Of a stretch of DNA of 64,000 bases, positions 1-9,110 are shown piece after piece (positions within the stretch are counted from its first letter, which is position 1; every line of letters begins with the position of its first letter). The notes beneath the pieces were generated by a model. It searched no databases. It was not told where the DNA came from and saw only the letters and a program-made list of their open reading frames with translations. The DNA comes from G963422445 sp963422445 (GTDB lineage Bacteria > Pseudomonadota > Alphaproteobacteria > Thalassobaculales > Thalassobaculaceae): NCBI GenBank assembly GCA_963422445.2, contig OY729512.2, positions 5,828,001 to 5,892,000 on the forward strand. The letters run 5' to 3'. A program made the position numbers and the translations under genes.

Positions 1-239
1 GGAGTAGTATCGAAGTCGTCAAGGAAATAATCGGAGATCGCATATTCTGTCATATAGCAGGAAACTGGCGTGAGCACGTGTTCAGAATCCATGAAGCTGT
101 AGTTCATCTGGCCGACCATACAACGACAAAGCAGAGCTTGACGAATCACTCCGCATTGGATGAAGATATCGACCTGCGTGGACAGCCCGTCAACACCGAA
201 CAGATTGAGAGTCTTTCGATTGAATAGGATAGTTTCCAT
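1..239 (-). CDS. Hypothetical protein, 3' end beyond window edge
   Basis: An uninterrupted reading frame of 79 codons begins at an ATG at 239 and runs off the left edge. It starts METILFNRKTLN and is rich in hydrophobic and acidic residues with several cysteines. I do not recognise the family. No clear ribosome binding site precedes the ATG. It is divergent from the next gene. It could be a chance frame, so confidence is low. Confidence 0.33.
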   Translation of the reverse strand, partial: METILFNRKTLNLFGVDGLSTQVDIFIQCGVIRQALLCRCMVGQMNYSFMDSEHVLTPVSCYMTEYAISDYFLDDFDTT

Positions 240-348
240 GGCGTGTGGAATTGTACTCTGTCAGCCAGCACCGATTAGACCATTTGTTTTCGGCAAAAAC
301 CCTATGCCAGCACTCTGACCCCGGCGAAGCCGAATCTGGAGCCAACGC

Positions 349-1266
349 ATGCCTGAACCCTATAGTGGTATCTTTCCGATTGTTCCAACCCCGTTCACTG
401 ACAACGGCGAGCTCGATCTGGACAGCCAGCGCCGGGTCATCGATTGCATGATCGACCAGGGTGTCGACGGGTTGTGTATCCTCGCGAATTATTCGGAACA
501 GTTCCTGTTGTCGGACAGTGAACGCGAAACCCTGCAGATGGTCTGTCTTGATCACGCCGCAGCCCGGGTTCCGATGATTGCCACCTGCAGCCATTTCAGC
601 ACAAGGATTGCAGTCGACCGGTGCCGGCGCGCGGAAGTCCAGGGAGCGGCCATGGTGATGTTGATGCCGCCCTATCACGGCGCTCTGCTGCGGGCAACGG
701 AGGACGGCGTATTTGAACATTTCGAAGCGGTCGCCAGCAGCATCGACATTCCGATCATGATACAGGACGCACCACTGTCAGGAGTAACGCTGCCGGTGCC
801 AGTTCTTGCTAGCATGGCTCGGGCCTTGCCGACGCTGTCCTATTTCAAGATCGAAATACCAGGCACGGCCAGCAAACTTCAGGCCTTGATCGTCGCCGCC
901 GGCGATCACATCGATGGTCCCTTCGACGGCGAAGAAGGCATCACGCTGCTTACGGACCTGGACGCCGGCGCCACCGGAAGCATGACAAGCGGCCTCGCCT
1001 GCGAACTGATCAGGCCGATCATCACCGATCATCTTGACGGCGACCGCAGCAGCGCCGAAACCCGCTACAACCGGATGCTGCCATTAATCAACATGGAAAA
1101 TCGGCAGTGCGGTCTTCGCGCCTGCAAGACGGTGATGATGGAAGGTGGTGTCATCACGAGCGACCATGTGCGTCATCCTCTGACACCGCTAGCCGCCGGT
1201 ACCCGATCCCGGTTACTGGAGATGGCAGCCGATCTCGATCTGATCGCACTTCGCTGGGGAAAGTGA
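349..1266 (+). CDS. Dihydrodipicolinate synthase (DapA) family aldolase/lyase
   Basis: The 305-residue protein has the length and (beta/alpha)8 pattern of the DHDPS/N-acetylneuraminate lyase family, cytosolic class I aldolases acting through a Schiff-base lysine. The N-terminus GIFPIVPTPF is the family hallmark. The Schiff-base Lys is about residue 167 in YFKIEIPG. The usual GSTGE loop reads ANYSE (46-50), and the tyrosine-containing YNxP segment reads IQDAP (139-142), so it is probably not the lysine-biosynthesis enzyme but a paralogue acting on a sugar acid or another 2-oxo acid. A GGAG about 8 bases before the ATG supports the start. It stands alone, with transposon-rich DNA downstream. 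Family assignment is firm, substrate unknown. Confidence 0.92.
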   Translation: MPEPYSGIFPIVPTPFTDNGELDLDSQRRVIDCMIDQGVDGLCILANYSEQFLLSDSERETLQMVCLDHAAARVPMIATCSHFSTRIAVDRCRRAEVQGAAMVMLMPPYHGALLRATEDGVFEHFEAVASSIDIPIMIQDAPLSGVTLPVPVLASMARALPTLSYFKIEIPGTASKLQALIVAAGDHIDGPFDGEEGITLLTDLDAGATGSMTSGLACELIRPIITDHLDGDRSSAETRYNRMLPLINMENRQCGLRACKTVMMEGGVITSDHVRHPLTPLAAGTRSRLLEMAADLDLIALRWGK

Positions 1267-1818
1267 ACCGGCCAGAACGTCGGAGCCAACCGCCGAAATG
1301 CGGATGGAGGTTCGCGAAAATCGTGCGAAAAAATTCACTCTTGCCGTATTCGTATTCGTGGAAAGTTTGGAACCCACGGACCCGGCGGCGGGTCCGAACA
1401 CTTGATCACCGATCACTATACGTGCAGTTCTGAAGCTTTCGATGGCAAACGTCAGAACCTGACGAGGCGGACCCTAGTTGGATCCGGACCCGAACACGTT
1501 GGACAGGATCTTGTCGAGTACACCAGGTTCCGGACAACTGAGATCCTTTCACTTTCGAAGATTCCGGAAAACTGCTACTTTACTTGAGATGTTCCTTGGA
1601 AACCCTCTCGAGTTTATACCATCTCTTTTTCATGGTATGGGCACCAACCATGATCTCTGCTCCTCACTTGAGGCCGTCCGGTTTGTAGAAAAACCCGGTA
1701 TTCTTGTCAAAACCAAAGTGATCGGATCGCACAAAGATTACGCGACCGTTTCAGTCACGGACGGTTGCCCTGATTACGGGATCGGCCCCGTCCCTTCCAA
1801 CACATGACCGGAGTGCCA
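1267..1818. other. Intergenic stretch, no recognisable gene
   Basis: About 550 bases between the DHDPS-family gene and the rmuC remnant. Short open frames exist on both strands, but none shows a ribosome binding site or a protein I recognise. It may hold decayed sequence. Confidence 0.5.
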
Positions 1819-2252
1819 ATGCAGATGCCTTACCTCGTAATCGGAACTGTGATCCTCGCCGTGCTCATTGTCATAGTCATTCGTGACCGGTTCAGGATCG
1901 TCGTGGCGGAACGGCGAGCGTAAGGGCTGCAGCAGGACAATGACGGGATGCGCGACCAGTTCGCAGCCACCGAGAGGAAACTGGTCGAGCTTCGCACCAG
2001 GCTCGCGGCGGATGCAGATCATCGTAACTCCCGGATAACCGATCTGAAGACCATGGTCAACACGATCAAGGCGAAATTGACAACCTTGGCATCCGACACC
2101 TTCGGCAAGAACAGCGAGAGTCACGCTCGCAAGGGAATACTTCGACCGATACAAGGCGACATCTGAACAAACGTTGAAATAACGCGAAGAGGCGATTGCG
2201 GGCCTGATCAAACCGATCGGAGAGACCCTGATCCAAGTTGGCACTTTGTGGT
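1819..2252 (+). pseudogene. rmuC: rmuC pseudogene, N-terminal part
   Basis: RmuC is an inner-membrane-anchored, coiled-coil protein with a nuclease-like domain that limits recombination at inverted repeats. Translation from the ATG at 1819 gives one membrane segment (PYLVIGTVILAVLIVIVI), then an in-frame TAA at 1921-1923, then a charged coiled-coil stretch ending LASDTFGKNSES. A frameshift near 2125 is needed to continue into AREYFDRYKATSEQTLK, a second in-frame TAA, and REEAIAGLIKPIGETL, which matches the conserved RmuC pattern before the nuclease domain. Both stops are one C-to-T change from a Gln codon. The gene is then cut by an IS1595 element whose 8-bp target duplication starts at 2253. 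Its C-terminal part lies at 3898-4392. Confidence 0.72.
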
Positions 2253-2267
2253 TTGATATTGGCTCAA

Positions 2268-2378
2268 ACCGCTTATGCACATGGCTCCGGTGGCACACGA
2301 TGTTGCCCCCGATGTCGACTATTCCCGGCACGCCAAACGCTACATGTGCGTTTCACCGGAGCCACGTGCATAAGCGGT
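2268..2378. repeat. MITE-like palindromic element, copy 1
   Basis: A 111-bp element with terminal inverted repeats (ACCGCTTATGCAC at the left, GTGCATAAGCGGT at the right), flanked by the exact 8-bp direct repeat TGGCTCAA at 2260-2267 and 2379-2386. It lies inside the left terminal repeat of IS1595 element A, so it arrived after that element. It encodes nothing. Same internal orientation as copy 4. Confidence 0.9.
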
Positions 2379-2382
2379 TGGC

Positions 2383-3331
2383 TCAATTCGTGACTCGTAG
2401 GCGCGGTCCAGCCATCGCCGCCTCGAGGCAGGCTCTGGGCGATGGCTGATCGCCGCGTTCGATGAGATGGAACCACCTCAGATAGCTGTCGAGGTCCTTG
2501 GTGGGATGCCGCGGAAACCGTGCAGGACGCCCTTGATCTGGCTGTGGCGGCTATTGACCGTCTGGATGGGCCGCGCGCCCCGGGCCCGCTCGCTGGCAGA
2601 AGCGTTGATGCTCTCGTGCGGGATGTCGAGCACCGCCGCAACGGGCGGGTAGCAGCGGTTGGCGTCGGAGACGAGCAGCGCATCCGGTGCGACGACCGGC
2701 TCCAGCCCCTCCTTCACGCTGTCTGCGTTGAGGGCGGGCAGGGTATGACTGAGGGTCTCGCCCGCACGGTCGGCGGCAACCAGGATCGACGCCTGCGCGC
2801 GCGAGGCCGGGTTATCGACGATTTGCCTGAACAAGGCAGAAAAGCCTCGACGCCTGCGCGCGCGAGGCCGGGTTTGCGGGCCGTCCCGTCGCGCCGGCGC
2901 GGCGTGCGGTCCAGCTTCCGCTCCCCCTTGCGGCTCTCGAGAACGACGGTCTCGTCAGCCTCGACGATCCCGGCAAGCCGGTCCGACGCCTGGCGCACCG
3001 CCGCCAGAAAGCGGTGGCGCCAGCGCGGCGCCGTGCCCGGCGCAATCCCGCAGCACTCGGCAGCCTCCCGGATCGTCTCGCCGGCGCCAGGCGAGGCGCC
3101 AAAGGCCAGCCAGCGCTCCTTGTGGTGCAGGCCCGACAGTGCTGCGCCGGTCAGCGCACCGAACGTCTTCCCACAGGCCTTGCACCGGACACGGCGAAGA
3201 CCGCGCGCCGTGCCCCGCGACACCGCCCCGCCGGCGCCGCAATGCCGACAGCGCCGCTCGTCATTCACGCCCAGCTCGATCGCCGCCAGCGAGGCCGCGC
3301 CCTTCGGCGGGTCCGACAGCACCGCCGCCAC
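2383..3331 (-). pseudogene. IS1595-family transposase, frameshifted
   Basis: The N-terminal half reads an IS1595-type zinc ribbon (CRHCGAGG, then CKACGKTFG), an HTH-like region and the catalytic-acid segment EADETVV. A 61-bp insertion that duplicates about 28 bases (copies at 2786 and 2847) breaks the frame after TARKPGLARA. The second frame continues QASILVAADRAGETLS through DANRCYPPVA. A further one-base loss near 2510 shifts it again into KDLDSYLRWFHLIERG and the C-terminal RVTN, whose stop overlaps the element's inverted repeat. With two frameshifts it cannot make transposase. Confidence 0.85.
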
Positions 3332-3520
3332 CGCCTTGCGCGGCGCCGCCTCAACTCATCGACACGTGAGAACCAATCCCGAGACCCTCGTGATCCATCT
3401 GTCTGACCGCCAAGGCGAATCGGGCGAGATCCTATCACGATGCCTACGAGTCACGAATTGAGCCTTGATATTCGCCATAACGCATTGAGTCTGCGTAAAG
3501 GTAATTTTCGATCCGGCACA

Positions 3521-3880
3521 CATGCCCTACATTTTCGGTTGATTTTGTTATTCCCGCATCGGAGTTCTCCTGCGGTGCAGTTGTGGCTCCACACCCTCGG
3601 CGCGGGCGGTCCGCGCGACTTCGAGGTGAGGCTGCACGCCCTGGCCGTTAACCATTGTCGATCCATCGGTCCGGCAGATCGTGGTGGTGATGCGCAACCG
3701 GGTGTGCAGGCGGTTGCGCATCGAGTCCCGGCTGAGGGTGATGCCGGCGGCCTTGAGGCAGGTGCGGAGCAGGCGCACGGCGTGAAAGGCGACGAACAGG
3801 TGTACCGCGATGCGGTCGTCCTTCTGATGCCAGATCGGGCGCAGGCCGAGCTCCGACTTGAGGCCTATCTCAAGGCGATG
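3521..3880 (-). pseudogene. IS1634-family transposase fragment (C-terminal)
   Basis: Minus-strand translation gives LKSELGLRPIWHQKDDRI followed by VHLFVAFHAVRLLRTCLK, the conserved C-terminal block of IS1634/IS4-type DDE transposases; the larger copy at 37.9-39.7 kb carries the related LKSELGLRPICHQRDRRI. The low-end boundary is suggested by ACATGCCCTACATTTT near 3521, which resembles the right end of that copy (reverse complement ACATGGCCCCACATTTT). Only about the last 110 codons remain. It replaces the middle of rmuC. Confidence 0.6.
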
Positions 3881-3897
3881 AAAAAACGGACGAAATA

Positions 3898-4392
3898 ATG
3901 CGCCAGCACCATATCAGGAACCATGCGGCCCAATTGCGCGACCACGTCAACAAGCTGGAATCGAAATAATACTGGAACGCCCTGCCGGACAGCGCCGACT
4001 TCGTGGTCATGTTCATACCAGGAGAAGCGTTTTTCCCGTCCGCCATCGAGACTGATTTGAGCCTCCTGGAACAGGCTATCGAGAAACAGGTTCTGCTGAG
4101 CACACCGACAACACTGATCGCTTTGCTGAAAGCGATTTCGTTCGGATGGCAGCAGGAGACCTTTGCCAGGAATCCCCAGACGATTGCCGAACAGGCCCGC
4201 GACCTGTTTCGGAGAATTGCGACGCTTGGCGAATATATCGAAAACTTGGGACGTTCGCTGCAAAAAACTGTCAGCCATCACAACAGGAGCATCAGGGCTC
4301 TTGAGCACCGCATCCTGCCGACGGCACGAAAATTCGAGCAACTCGGTGCGGCCTCGGCCGGATATCAAGATGCCCGAGCTGCAGACCGTTGA
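3898..4392 (+). pseudogene. rmuC: rmuC pseudogene, C-terminal part
   Basis: This piece carries the C-terminal half of the RmuC nuclease-like domain: HHIRNHAAQLRDHVNKLESK, an in-frame TAA at 3967-3969, then YWNALPDSADFVVMFIPGEA, TPTTLIALLKAISFGWQQE and a terminal helix LPTARKFEQLGAAS. These blocks are the most conserved of the family, so identification is strong. After 4360 the frame is lost and the expected acidic tail is scattered over other frames up to about 4468. About 150 residues between this piece and the one at 1819-2252 are missing, replaced by IS1595 element A and the IS1634 fragment. From 4470 to the target duplication at 4690 I see no gene. Confidence 0.85.
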
Positions 4393-4702
4393 CGTTGACC
4401 ACGCCGCCCGCAGGCGCCGGAACTGACGATAGCCCCGAAGTGCCAGAGATCGGTGAGAAACTGTCCGACCCCTGACCGCAACCAGTGCAGGCTCGATCGG
4501 TCGCCGACATGCAGGGTCCGCCGACACCATGGTGGCCGCCGTTCACGAGCGCATCTCATGTCTGGACCACTTGCAATAACCCGATCGATCTCTGGACCGA
4601 CACGGAGACTGACCAGCATGGCAAAATCTGGATCATCCAACCGATCCACAAGACCGGCGTTGTCACGCAATCCCGAACCATGAATAATTTGCCGCGAAAG
4701 GC

Positions 4703-4915
4703 TTATCCCTGAATGTCCGGTGTGATGAACATTTTGTAGGTTGCTGGCGTGATCGCGACGCTGATACCGAGGATGGTGCGGAAGGCGGCGTGACGAGTTC
4801 GGCGGCGGTTGAAGCGGAAGACGACCTCATCGAGGTCGGATTGCAGATGTTGGCGCTGGCCGTGGTAGACGCCCAGCGTCCAGGTTTTGAGATTGGCGAA
4901 GACGCGATGACCCTA
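4703..4915 (-). pseudogene. ISXO2-like transposase, C-terminal part
   Basis: Minus-strand reading HRVFANLKTWTLGVYHGQ, then LDEVVFRFNRRRTRH and a short tail ending FITPDIQG at a stop inside the inverted repeat. This is the conserved C-terminus of IS1595/ISXO2 DDE transposases. The remainder is at 7261-7985 on the other side of the nested IS5. The codon at the junction reads TAG where the family has Trp, suggesting a nonsense mutation before the IS5 arrived. Confidence 0.8.
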
Positions 4916-4925
4916 GATAGTGTCG

Positions 4926-5690
4926 TCACGAAATACCAGCCCAGAGCGCCAGACACCGAATCTGCACCGCGGCAAGGAACGATGCGGCATTCTTGGCGTA
5001 TCGCGTGGCAATCCCACGCCAGCGCTTGAGCCACAGAAAGGCGTTCTCCACCAAATGCCGGTGCCGGTAGAGATGGACATCATACGCTCTGGGGTTCTGG
5101 CGGTTGCGCTTCGGCGGAACCACTGGAATAACTTCATGCTCCTCACAATAAGACAGGATGGCATTCGTGTCATAGGCCTTGTCCGCCAACAAATACTCGG
5201 CATCTATCCCTTCAATCAGCTCGACCGCTTGACTGCAATCTGCTGCCGTCCCCTCGGTCACCAACACCCGCACCGGCATCCCATGCGCGTCCACAGCCAG
5301 GTGCAGCTTCGTGTTCAGCCCCCTTTTGTGCGATCCATCGCCTGATTGCCACCGCTCGCACCGCTCGCATGGGGATGGACCTTGAGATGACTGGCGTCAA
5401 TCATCAGCCACTCATCGTCCGGCTCATCCACCAGATGCTCCAGCAACGCCTCCCAGAGCCCCTTGTCCCGCCAGCGACAGAACCGACGATGGGTATTTTT
5501 CCAGTCTCCATAGTCTGGCGGCACATCACGCCAGGGAACGCCGGTACGCAGAATCCAGCAAGATCGCATTAATGAACCGTCGATTATCCTGTGCCACCCC
5601 ACCCCAACGTCCCGCTCGGCCAGGCAGATGAGGCTCCAACAACAGCCAGACCCTGTCCGAAATGTCGTGACGCCGATGAGCCAATCCCAT
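4926..5690 (-). pseudogene. IS5-family transposase, frameshifted
   Basis: Reading from the ATG at 5690 gives MGLAHRRHDISDRVWLLLEP, then a shift near 5570 leads to ILRTGVPWRDVPPDYGDWKN and MIDASHLKVHPHASG. A second frame change at the run AAAAGGGGG near 5325 leads to LNTKLHLAVDAHGMP and the C-terminal RHLVENAFLWLKRWRGIATR. The second site is where IS427-type elements use programmed -1 frameshifting between orfA and orfB, so it may be natural; the first looks like a real lesion. Confidence 0.75.
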
Positions 5691-5728
5691 GAGTCGCCTC
5701 CAAGAACCATCGAGTGAATTCGACAGAT

Positions 5729-7222
5729 GAGCTTCTTGCAAAATTGCCGGCCCGACCGGTTTTTTGCCTTGTCGAGGCTGATTTTGTTGTCGAGGGCCTG
5801 GGTTTCGGGCCATCTCGTGGTATGTTGTGTTTCCACAACAACAAGATACCGAGGAGGTGACCCCGATGACCCTTGGCTCGACCCTATCCGATCTCTGGCA
5901 CCGATTTCAAGGGGACCTTTTCCCTGCGTTGGCCGAGGCGGTCGGTCCTCTCCTCGAGACGCACAAGCGCTTCGTGACAGCTCTCGATCTCGTCAAGGTG
6001 GAGGGCTTCGTCGATGAGGTGTGGACCGGTCCGGGTCGGCCCCGGGAGGATCGCCAGGCGCTGGCCCGTGGCGTCATCGCCAAGGCGGTGTGGGATCTGC
6101 CGACGACCCGCCACCTGATCGACAGGCTCAAGGTGGACCCGACGTTGCGCCGGCTGTGCGGCTGGTCGCGTGTCGCGAAGATCCCGCGTGAAGCGACGTT
6201 TTCGCGGGCGTTTGCCGAATTTTCGCAGTCCCGTCTTCCGGAGAGGATGCACGCGGCTCTGGTTGCAGAGACACTGGGCGATGCGCTCATCGGCCACGTG
6301 TCGAGGGACTCGACGGCCATCGAGGCCCGGGAGACGCCGGCCCCGACGCTGAAGGCCCCGACGCCGAACCGCAAGCGCGGCCGGCCCCGCAAGGGCGCGG
6401 AGAGGACGAAGGAGCCTGGGCGTCTCGAACGGCAAGCGAACGGGATGGATCTCGATGAGATGCTTGACGAGCTGCCGAAGGTCTGCGATCACGGGGCAAA
6501 GAAGAATGCTAGGGAGTCCTGGAGGCTTGGCGCGGTGACAAGCTGCCTATCGACACAGCAGACTGCGGGGTGCCGCTGAGGACCGTTCTCACCGCGGCAT
6601 CCGTCCATGACAGCCAGGTCGCGATCCCGCTGGCGATGATGACCGCCGGGCGTGTGACCAATCTCTACGATCTCATGGACGCGGCCTATGATGCCAGGGA
6701 GATCTACCAGATGAGCGAACGGCTTGGCCATGTGCCAATCATCGATGTCAATCCGCGCCGGGACAAGGATCTCAAGGAGGAGCGAGACCGGGAGGCCCGG
6801 GCCCGGCGTGCAATAGGCCATGTCGATCCCGAGACCGTGCGGTTCCGGATCCGGTCCGGTGTCGAGAGGACCAACGCCCGCCTCAAGGATGAGTGTGGCG
6901 GGCGCCATGTCCGCGTCCGTGGACATCCAAGGTCGCCTGCCATCTCATGTTCGGCATCCTGGCCCTGGCGGCTGACCCGTTGATACGTCTCGCCGTCCTA
7001 TAGCGCGCTCCGACAACGCATGCCGACCCTTCGCGGCCCTCTCGAAGAGAGGGACCCGGAGAGGCGTGTCCCGATGTCCGCAAAGGTCCCTGTTTGTTCT
7101 CATCGTCTCTGATGAGACACCGCGAATCCATGGATTCCGACCTCCAGGTGCAGAGGTGACCGGAAGCAACCGACCGACCCGGGCTCACCGGACCCTGGGG
7201 ACAGGAATTTTGCAAGAGGTTC
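5729..7222 (+). mobile_element. IS1182/IS4-type element, copy 1
   Basis: Ends GAGCTTCTTGCAAAATT and AATTTTGCAAGAGGTTC are inverted repeats over 17 positions with two mismatches, flanked by the 4-bp direct repeat AGAT (5725-5728, 7223-7226). A near-identical second copy is at 22702-24182. It is inserted near the 5' end of the IS5 element. Confidence 0.82.
5866..7003 (+). pseudogene. IS1182/IS4-type transposase, copy 1, two frameshifts
   Basis: Start ATG 5866 follows a strong GAGGAGGTGA. Sequence MTLGSTLSDLWHRFQGDLFP leads to a DUF772-like N-terminal region, a putative catalytic Asp in HVSRDSTAIEARE and a basic linker NRKRGRPRKG. Compared with copy 2, one base is missing near 6511 (after DHGAKKNA) and another near 6931 (after HVRVRGH), so the C-terminal DDE half falls into other frames. 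The late acidic motif GVERTNARLKDE is still readable. Inactive, but complementary in its lesions to copy 2. Confidence 0.82.
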
Positions 7223-7260
7223 AGATAGTACAGATAAACATCACTCATGACGACACTATC

Positions 7261-7985
7261 TAGGGCAGGACGACATGGGCGGCCCTGTTTTCAACGACGT
7301 GCGGGTCGTGTGTGACGCCGGACGCGCCGGCCCCGCCGTCGGTCCTGGCGGTGGCGCGGTTGGCATCCAGGAAGGCGTGCAGGCTGTTGGTGGAGACGTC
7401 CTCGATCTGCGCCAGGCGGATCGGCCGGCTCCACCCTCGCCGACGGCGCCGGCGATCAACAGCTTGCCGTGGTGGCTGCGCCTGCCGCCGCTCGCAGGGT
7501 CGTCCCTGGAGCGGCAGGAGATCAGGCTTTCGTCCACCGCGAGCAACCCCGCCAGCGGCATGCGATGCGGTGCGACCATGGCCCGGCGCAGCTTGGCGGC
7601 GAGCCGCCATGCGGTCTTGCAGGAGCCCCGGCCGCGCTGCTTCTGGAGGTGCAGCGCTGCGATCCCGTTGGCGTGCATGACCATCAGACAGGCGGCCCGG
7701 AACCACAGGGTCAGCGCCAGCCTGGAGCCGTGCATCACCGTACCGGCCGTCACCGAGGTTTGCTTGCGACAGTCGGCGCATTCATGGGTGTGGACCCTGG
7801 TCGCGAGCGCCCATCCTCGGCTGCCACCGCAGGCCGCACAGACGAAGCCGGCCGGCCCGATCGGCGGCGCAAGCATCCGCGTTTGGAAAACGCTGTTGGA
7901 ACTCCAACAGGGACCGGGGAAAGTCAGTCATTTCCGGGCTTCCCAAGGGGATCATGGTCATATTATGTTCTGTCACCAGTCTCAC
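7261..7985 (-). pseudogene. ISXO2-like transposase, N-terminal and central part
   Basis: Reading MTDFPRSLLEFQQRFPNADA, then after a frameshift a zinc ribbon (CAACGG, then CADCRKQTSVTAGTVMHGSR) and MVMHANGIAALHLQKQ, the conserved N-terminal architecture of ISXO2-like IS1595 transposases. The acidic segment AVDESLISC follows. A second frameshift near 7420 leads to IEDVSTNSLHAFLDANRATA. The gene then meets the nested IS5 at 7260 and continues at 4915. Confidence 0.8.
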
Positions 7986-8105
7986 CCCATGTCACCACGT
8001 TTCGTGGCCCCGAACACTCAGGGATAAGCCTTTGCCGCGAAACATGTTGGCCCGGCTGACATGGGACCCGCCGGCAACCGATTCACGATTATATTGGGCA
8101 ACAGC

Positions 8106-9110
8106 ATGGTATCAAACAGCAGCACGGGTTCATCGAAAACCGATATGACGAACGCGGCGAATGCAGATGACCAAGCATCCTCCACGGCCGGCACACAGTC
8201 GGACGGTCCGGTTTCTCCCGGTTCGACCGCAGTGGGGACCGCTGTTGCGCATCATGATCTGGAGGCGATCCGCCGCACCTTCGAAACCGGTGCTTTCCCG
8301 TATGACACGCCCCTTGAACGTAAACCCTACGAAAAAAGAAAACTCGGGTTGCAGGTTGAACTCCTCAAGGTCCAGAGATGGGTCGAGGACGCCGGCCAGA
8401 AGATCGTGGTGCTCTTCGAGGGCCGCGACGCAGCTGGCAAGGGCGGTACAATCAAGCGTTTCATGGAACACCTGAATCCCCGTACCGCCCGGGTCGTTGC
8501 GCTTCCCAAACCGAGCGAGCATGAACGAACACAATGGTTCTTCCAGCGCTATGTCACGCATCTGCCAGCAGCCGGGGAAATGGTGTTCTTTGATCGCTCC
8601 TGGTACAACCGGGCTGGCGTCGAGCGGGTCATGGCATTCTGTACGCCGCATGAATATCTCGAATTCATGCGCCAGGCCCCGGAATTCGAGCAGATGCTGG
8701 TGCGTAGCGGCATCCGTCTGTTCAAATTCTGGTTTTCAGTGACCCGGGAGGAACAGCATCGCCGCTTCGCTGCGCGCCAGAACGATCCTCTCAAACAATG
8801 GAAGATCTCGCCGGTCGACCTAGCCTCACTCGACAAGTGGGAGGATTATACCGAAGCGAAGGAGGCCATGTTCTTCAACACCAACACAGCCGATGCACCC
8901 TGGATCATCATCAAGTCGGACGACAAGAAACGGGCCCGTCTCGCCTGTATGCAGTATTTCCTGTCAGCGTTGCCATATCCGGACCGGAACGACGATACGA
9001 TCGGACAGGCTGACCCGTTGATCGTCGGATCAAGCGGTTATGTCATTGGCCAGAGTGACGAGATTCTGGGCAAGAACATTCATCCCGACCTGCGCCGCCG
9101 ATCGAGATGA
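8106..9110 (+). CDS. ppk2: Polyphosphate kinase 2 family protein
   Basis: PPK2 enzymes transfer phosphate between polyphosphate and nucleotides in the cytosol. The protein shows Walker A FEGRDAAGKGG, Walker B FFDRSWYNRAGVE, the lid-region segment FWFSVTREEQHRRF and the C-terminal DDKKRARL. Length (334 residues) is right for a one-domain PPK2. The first 60 residues are Ser/Thr/Ala-rich and not conserved, so the start is uncertain (ATGs at 8061, 8106 and 8145). The end of IS1595 element B and its target duplication lie just upstream, so the native promoter may have been displaced. Nucleotide specificity cannot be read from the sequence. Confidence 0.93.
   Translation: MVSNSSTGSSKTDMTNAANADDQASSTAGTQSDGPVSPGSTAVGTAVAHHDLEAIRRTFETGAFPYDTPLERKPYEKRKLGLQVELLKVQRWVEDAGQKIVVLFEGRDAAGKGGTIKRFMEHLNPRTARVVALPKPSEHERTQWFFQRYVTHLPAAGEMVFFDRSWYNRAGVERVMAFCTPHEYLEFMRQAPEFEQMLVRSGIRLFKFWFSVTREEQHRRFAARQNDPLKQWKISPVDLASLDKWEDYTEAKEAMFFNTNTADAPWIIIKSDDKKRARLACMQYFLSALPYPDRNDDTIGQADPLIVGSSGYVIGQSDEILGKNIHPDLRRRSR

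Larger units (their letters stand above)
2253..3472 (-). mobile_element. IS1595-family element A with 8-bp target duplication
   Basis: The element runs from 2261 to 3464. With the MITE at 2268-2378 removed, the left end begins GGCTCAATTCGTGACTCG, and the right end (3442-3464) is its exact reverse complement over 23 bases. It is flanked by the direct repeat TTGATATT at 2253-2260 and 3465-3472, matching the 8-bp duplication known for IS1595. The single transposase gene (minus strand) is broken. It interrupts the rmuC region, and its own left terminal repeat has been split by a MITE. Confidence 0.85.
4916..7260 (-). mobile_element. IS5-family (IS427-type) element, interrupted by IS1182-type element
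   Basis: Ends GATAGTGTCGTCA (4916) and TGACGACACTATC (ending 7260) are inverted repeats. The flanks CCTA and TAGG fit a TA target duplication as in the IS427 group. The element is inserted in the transposase gene of IS1595 element B and is itself split between 5728 and 7223. Confidence 0.75.
4698..8032 (-). mobile_element. IS1595-family (ISXO2-like) element B, nested host of two further ISs
   Basis: Left end AAGGCTTATCCCTGA (4698) and right end TCAGGGATAAGCCTT (ending 8032) are inverted repeats, flanked by the exact 8-bp direct repeat TGCCGCGA at 4690-4697 and 8033-8040. The transposase gene on the minus strand is split by an IS5 element at 4916-7260, which itself contains an IS1182-type element at 5729-7222. 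Removing the inner elements rejoins the transposase reading across VVLP and HRVFANLKTW. Confidence 0.85.

Noticed and set aside
3865..4530. 221-residue minus-strand frame over the rmuC remnant
   Set aside because: The plus strand shows unmistakable RmuC blocks there, so this is a shadow frame.
5320..5335. Second frame change in the IS5 transposase taken as a mutation
   Set aside because: The AAAAGGGGG run at this position is where IS427-type elements use programmed -1 frameshifting, so I do not count it as a lesion.
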